A DNA stretch of 64,000 nt from Solea solea. Lineage: Eukaryota > Chordata > Actinopteri > Pleuronectiformes > Soleidae. Positions 63,032 to 64,000 of this stretch are shown here, in pieces (position 1 is the first letter of the stretch; the number at the start of each line of letters is the position of its first letter). A model generated the notes under the pieces. The model made no database searches and was not told the DNA's origin. It saw nothing but the letters and a program-made list of their open reading frames with translations. The stretch covers positions 22,983,886-23,047,885 of the forward strand of contig NC_081138.1 of the NCBI RefSeq assembly GCF_958295425.1, read 5' to 3'. The position numbers were made by a program, and so were the translations under genes.

Positions 63032-64000
63032 CTCCTTTTGTGTTTTAGCTCCTGTTGCAAATGTCAAAGGGACTTTCTTCTGTTTGGATTTTAATTCTGA
63101 TTCCTTTGGGTCTCACAGGAGTGTGCTCGGCTTAATCTGCTCCTCTGTCAGCATGAGGGCCTGCTCTGCGAGGTTGAGTGTGTTTCCCTGTGATTTATCA
63201 GAGTGGGGTGGGATTAGTGGCTTTGTGACCGGGGATGACCTTTTCATTTCATTTTCCTGCAGGCTCACAGCTATGTATAGATATATATATAATTAAAAAT
63301 AATGTAATCACTTTTGTGTGTGTAGGTGGGGAGTGGGGAATATATACAAGGAGACAAACTGTACTGTGAGGTATAAAATCTATATATATAAAACTTTTAT
63401 GTGGGAGAGTGAGTAGTTTACAGTCTGAAAAGGTTGTCAAACAGCGAGATAAAGTAACAAACATATTCTTAATGTATCAGCATATAGAGCAGGTGTATAT
63501 TGTAGTGGGTAAACCTTTTGTTTAGTGGGTTAACCACAGTTTACCAACTTTAACACTTCACTTTCACCTCATAGTTGCACCAACAAACAGAATTCATGCT
63601 TTTACTACCCACAGTTGCTGTTTTTCATTAGTGGTAGTTTCTGAAATTAGGTAAACAACTGCAGACGACAATAAAGTGGTTATGAGATACAGGATTTCAC
63701 AGGATTTCAATCTGTGTGCGTGTGTAGAGGGAAACCACTGGTGTTAAATCCTATAACTTCAAAGACATCACAACATACACCTCGACTTGAGTCCACTGTA
63801 GAAGGCACATGTAAAGATGCCTTGTTAAACAATCTCAAAGCAAACAAATAAAAGCCCGCAGCAGCATGAGCGATGGAAACAAACCTTCAGGGAATCAACA
63901 GATATAAACCTGATGAGAGCAGAAGCACAAAGTCAAACGGAGGTGGATTTAATCTGCACTACAGAGGCTGCGCTCACGGCACAGGGGGTGAGACATGTAC

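Larger units (their letters stand above)
55670..64000. other. Upstream flank of large2, no gene supported
   Basis: No coding exon was recognised on either strand. The promoter and any untranslated first exon of large2 should lie somewhere here but cannot be placed. The region holds the transposon copies listed separately, (CA)n at 60768-60793, (CTC)n at 63010-63031, and purine-rich GGAGA/GAAGA stretches near 57780-58030. Confidence 0.55.

Overview
This is a stretch of vertebrate nuclear DNA, most likely from a teleost fish, probably a percomorph. It is AT-rich, has short introns with GT...AG borders and many dinucleotide microsatellites. It carries non-autonomous hAT elements and LINE tails of kinds common in fish, and a secreted C-type lectin of the fish ladderlectin / type II antifreeze-like group. 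Only three protein-coding loci can be supported. The rest is intergenic or intronic DNA filled with transposon relics and simple repeats.

Layout. (1) 1-13.9 kb: no gene seen; one intact hAT-type element at 8450-8871 with a perfect 8-bp target duplication. (2) 14.08-15.31 kb, plus strand: a complete six-exon C-type lectin gene with a TATA box and a polyadenylation signal. DNA on both sides contains duplicated blocks (13.75 kb versus 17.37 kb; 15.6-16.0 kb inverted against 22.4-22.8 kb), and a 340-bp pentanucleotide array lies at 16.8 kb. (3) 15.5-27.1 kb: no gene; LINE relics near 25 and 26.5 kb. (4) 27.2-31.2 kb, plus strand: the most unusual locus. It is a predicted secreted protein made almost wholly of about 80 short repeats (13, 14 or 16 residues), nearly all with one N-glycosylation sequon, ending in a predicted amphipathic helix. 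It resembles in design the hyosophorin / polysialoglycoprotein glycopolyproteins of fish egg cortical alveoli. Part of the array is a 759-bp higher-order repeat, and the stop codon of the last exon lies in a perfect 29-nt palindrome. (5) 31.4-41.8 kb: no firm gene; a solo LTR at 35877-36339 splits an older repeat. (6) 41.8-55.6 kb, minus strand: large2 (gyltl1b), the bifunctional xylosyl/glucuronyltransferase that builds matriglycan on alpha-dystroglycan. All 14 coding exons can be joined in frame to 751 residues with both DxD motifs intact. (7) 55.7-64 kb: no gene; several hAT-type elements with clear target-site duplications.

The three genes do not form a functional group. They share only a secretory-pathway theme: a secreted lectin, a heavily N-glycosylated secreted repeat protein, and a Golgi glycosyltransferase. 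I see no sequence evidence that they act together.
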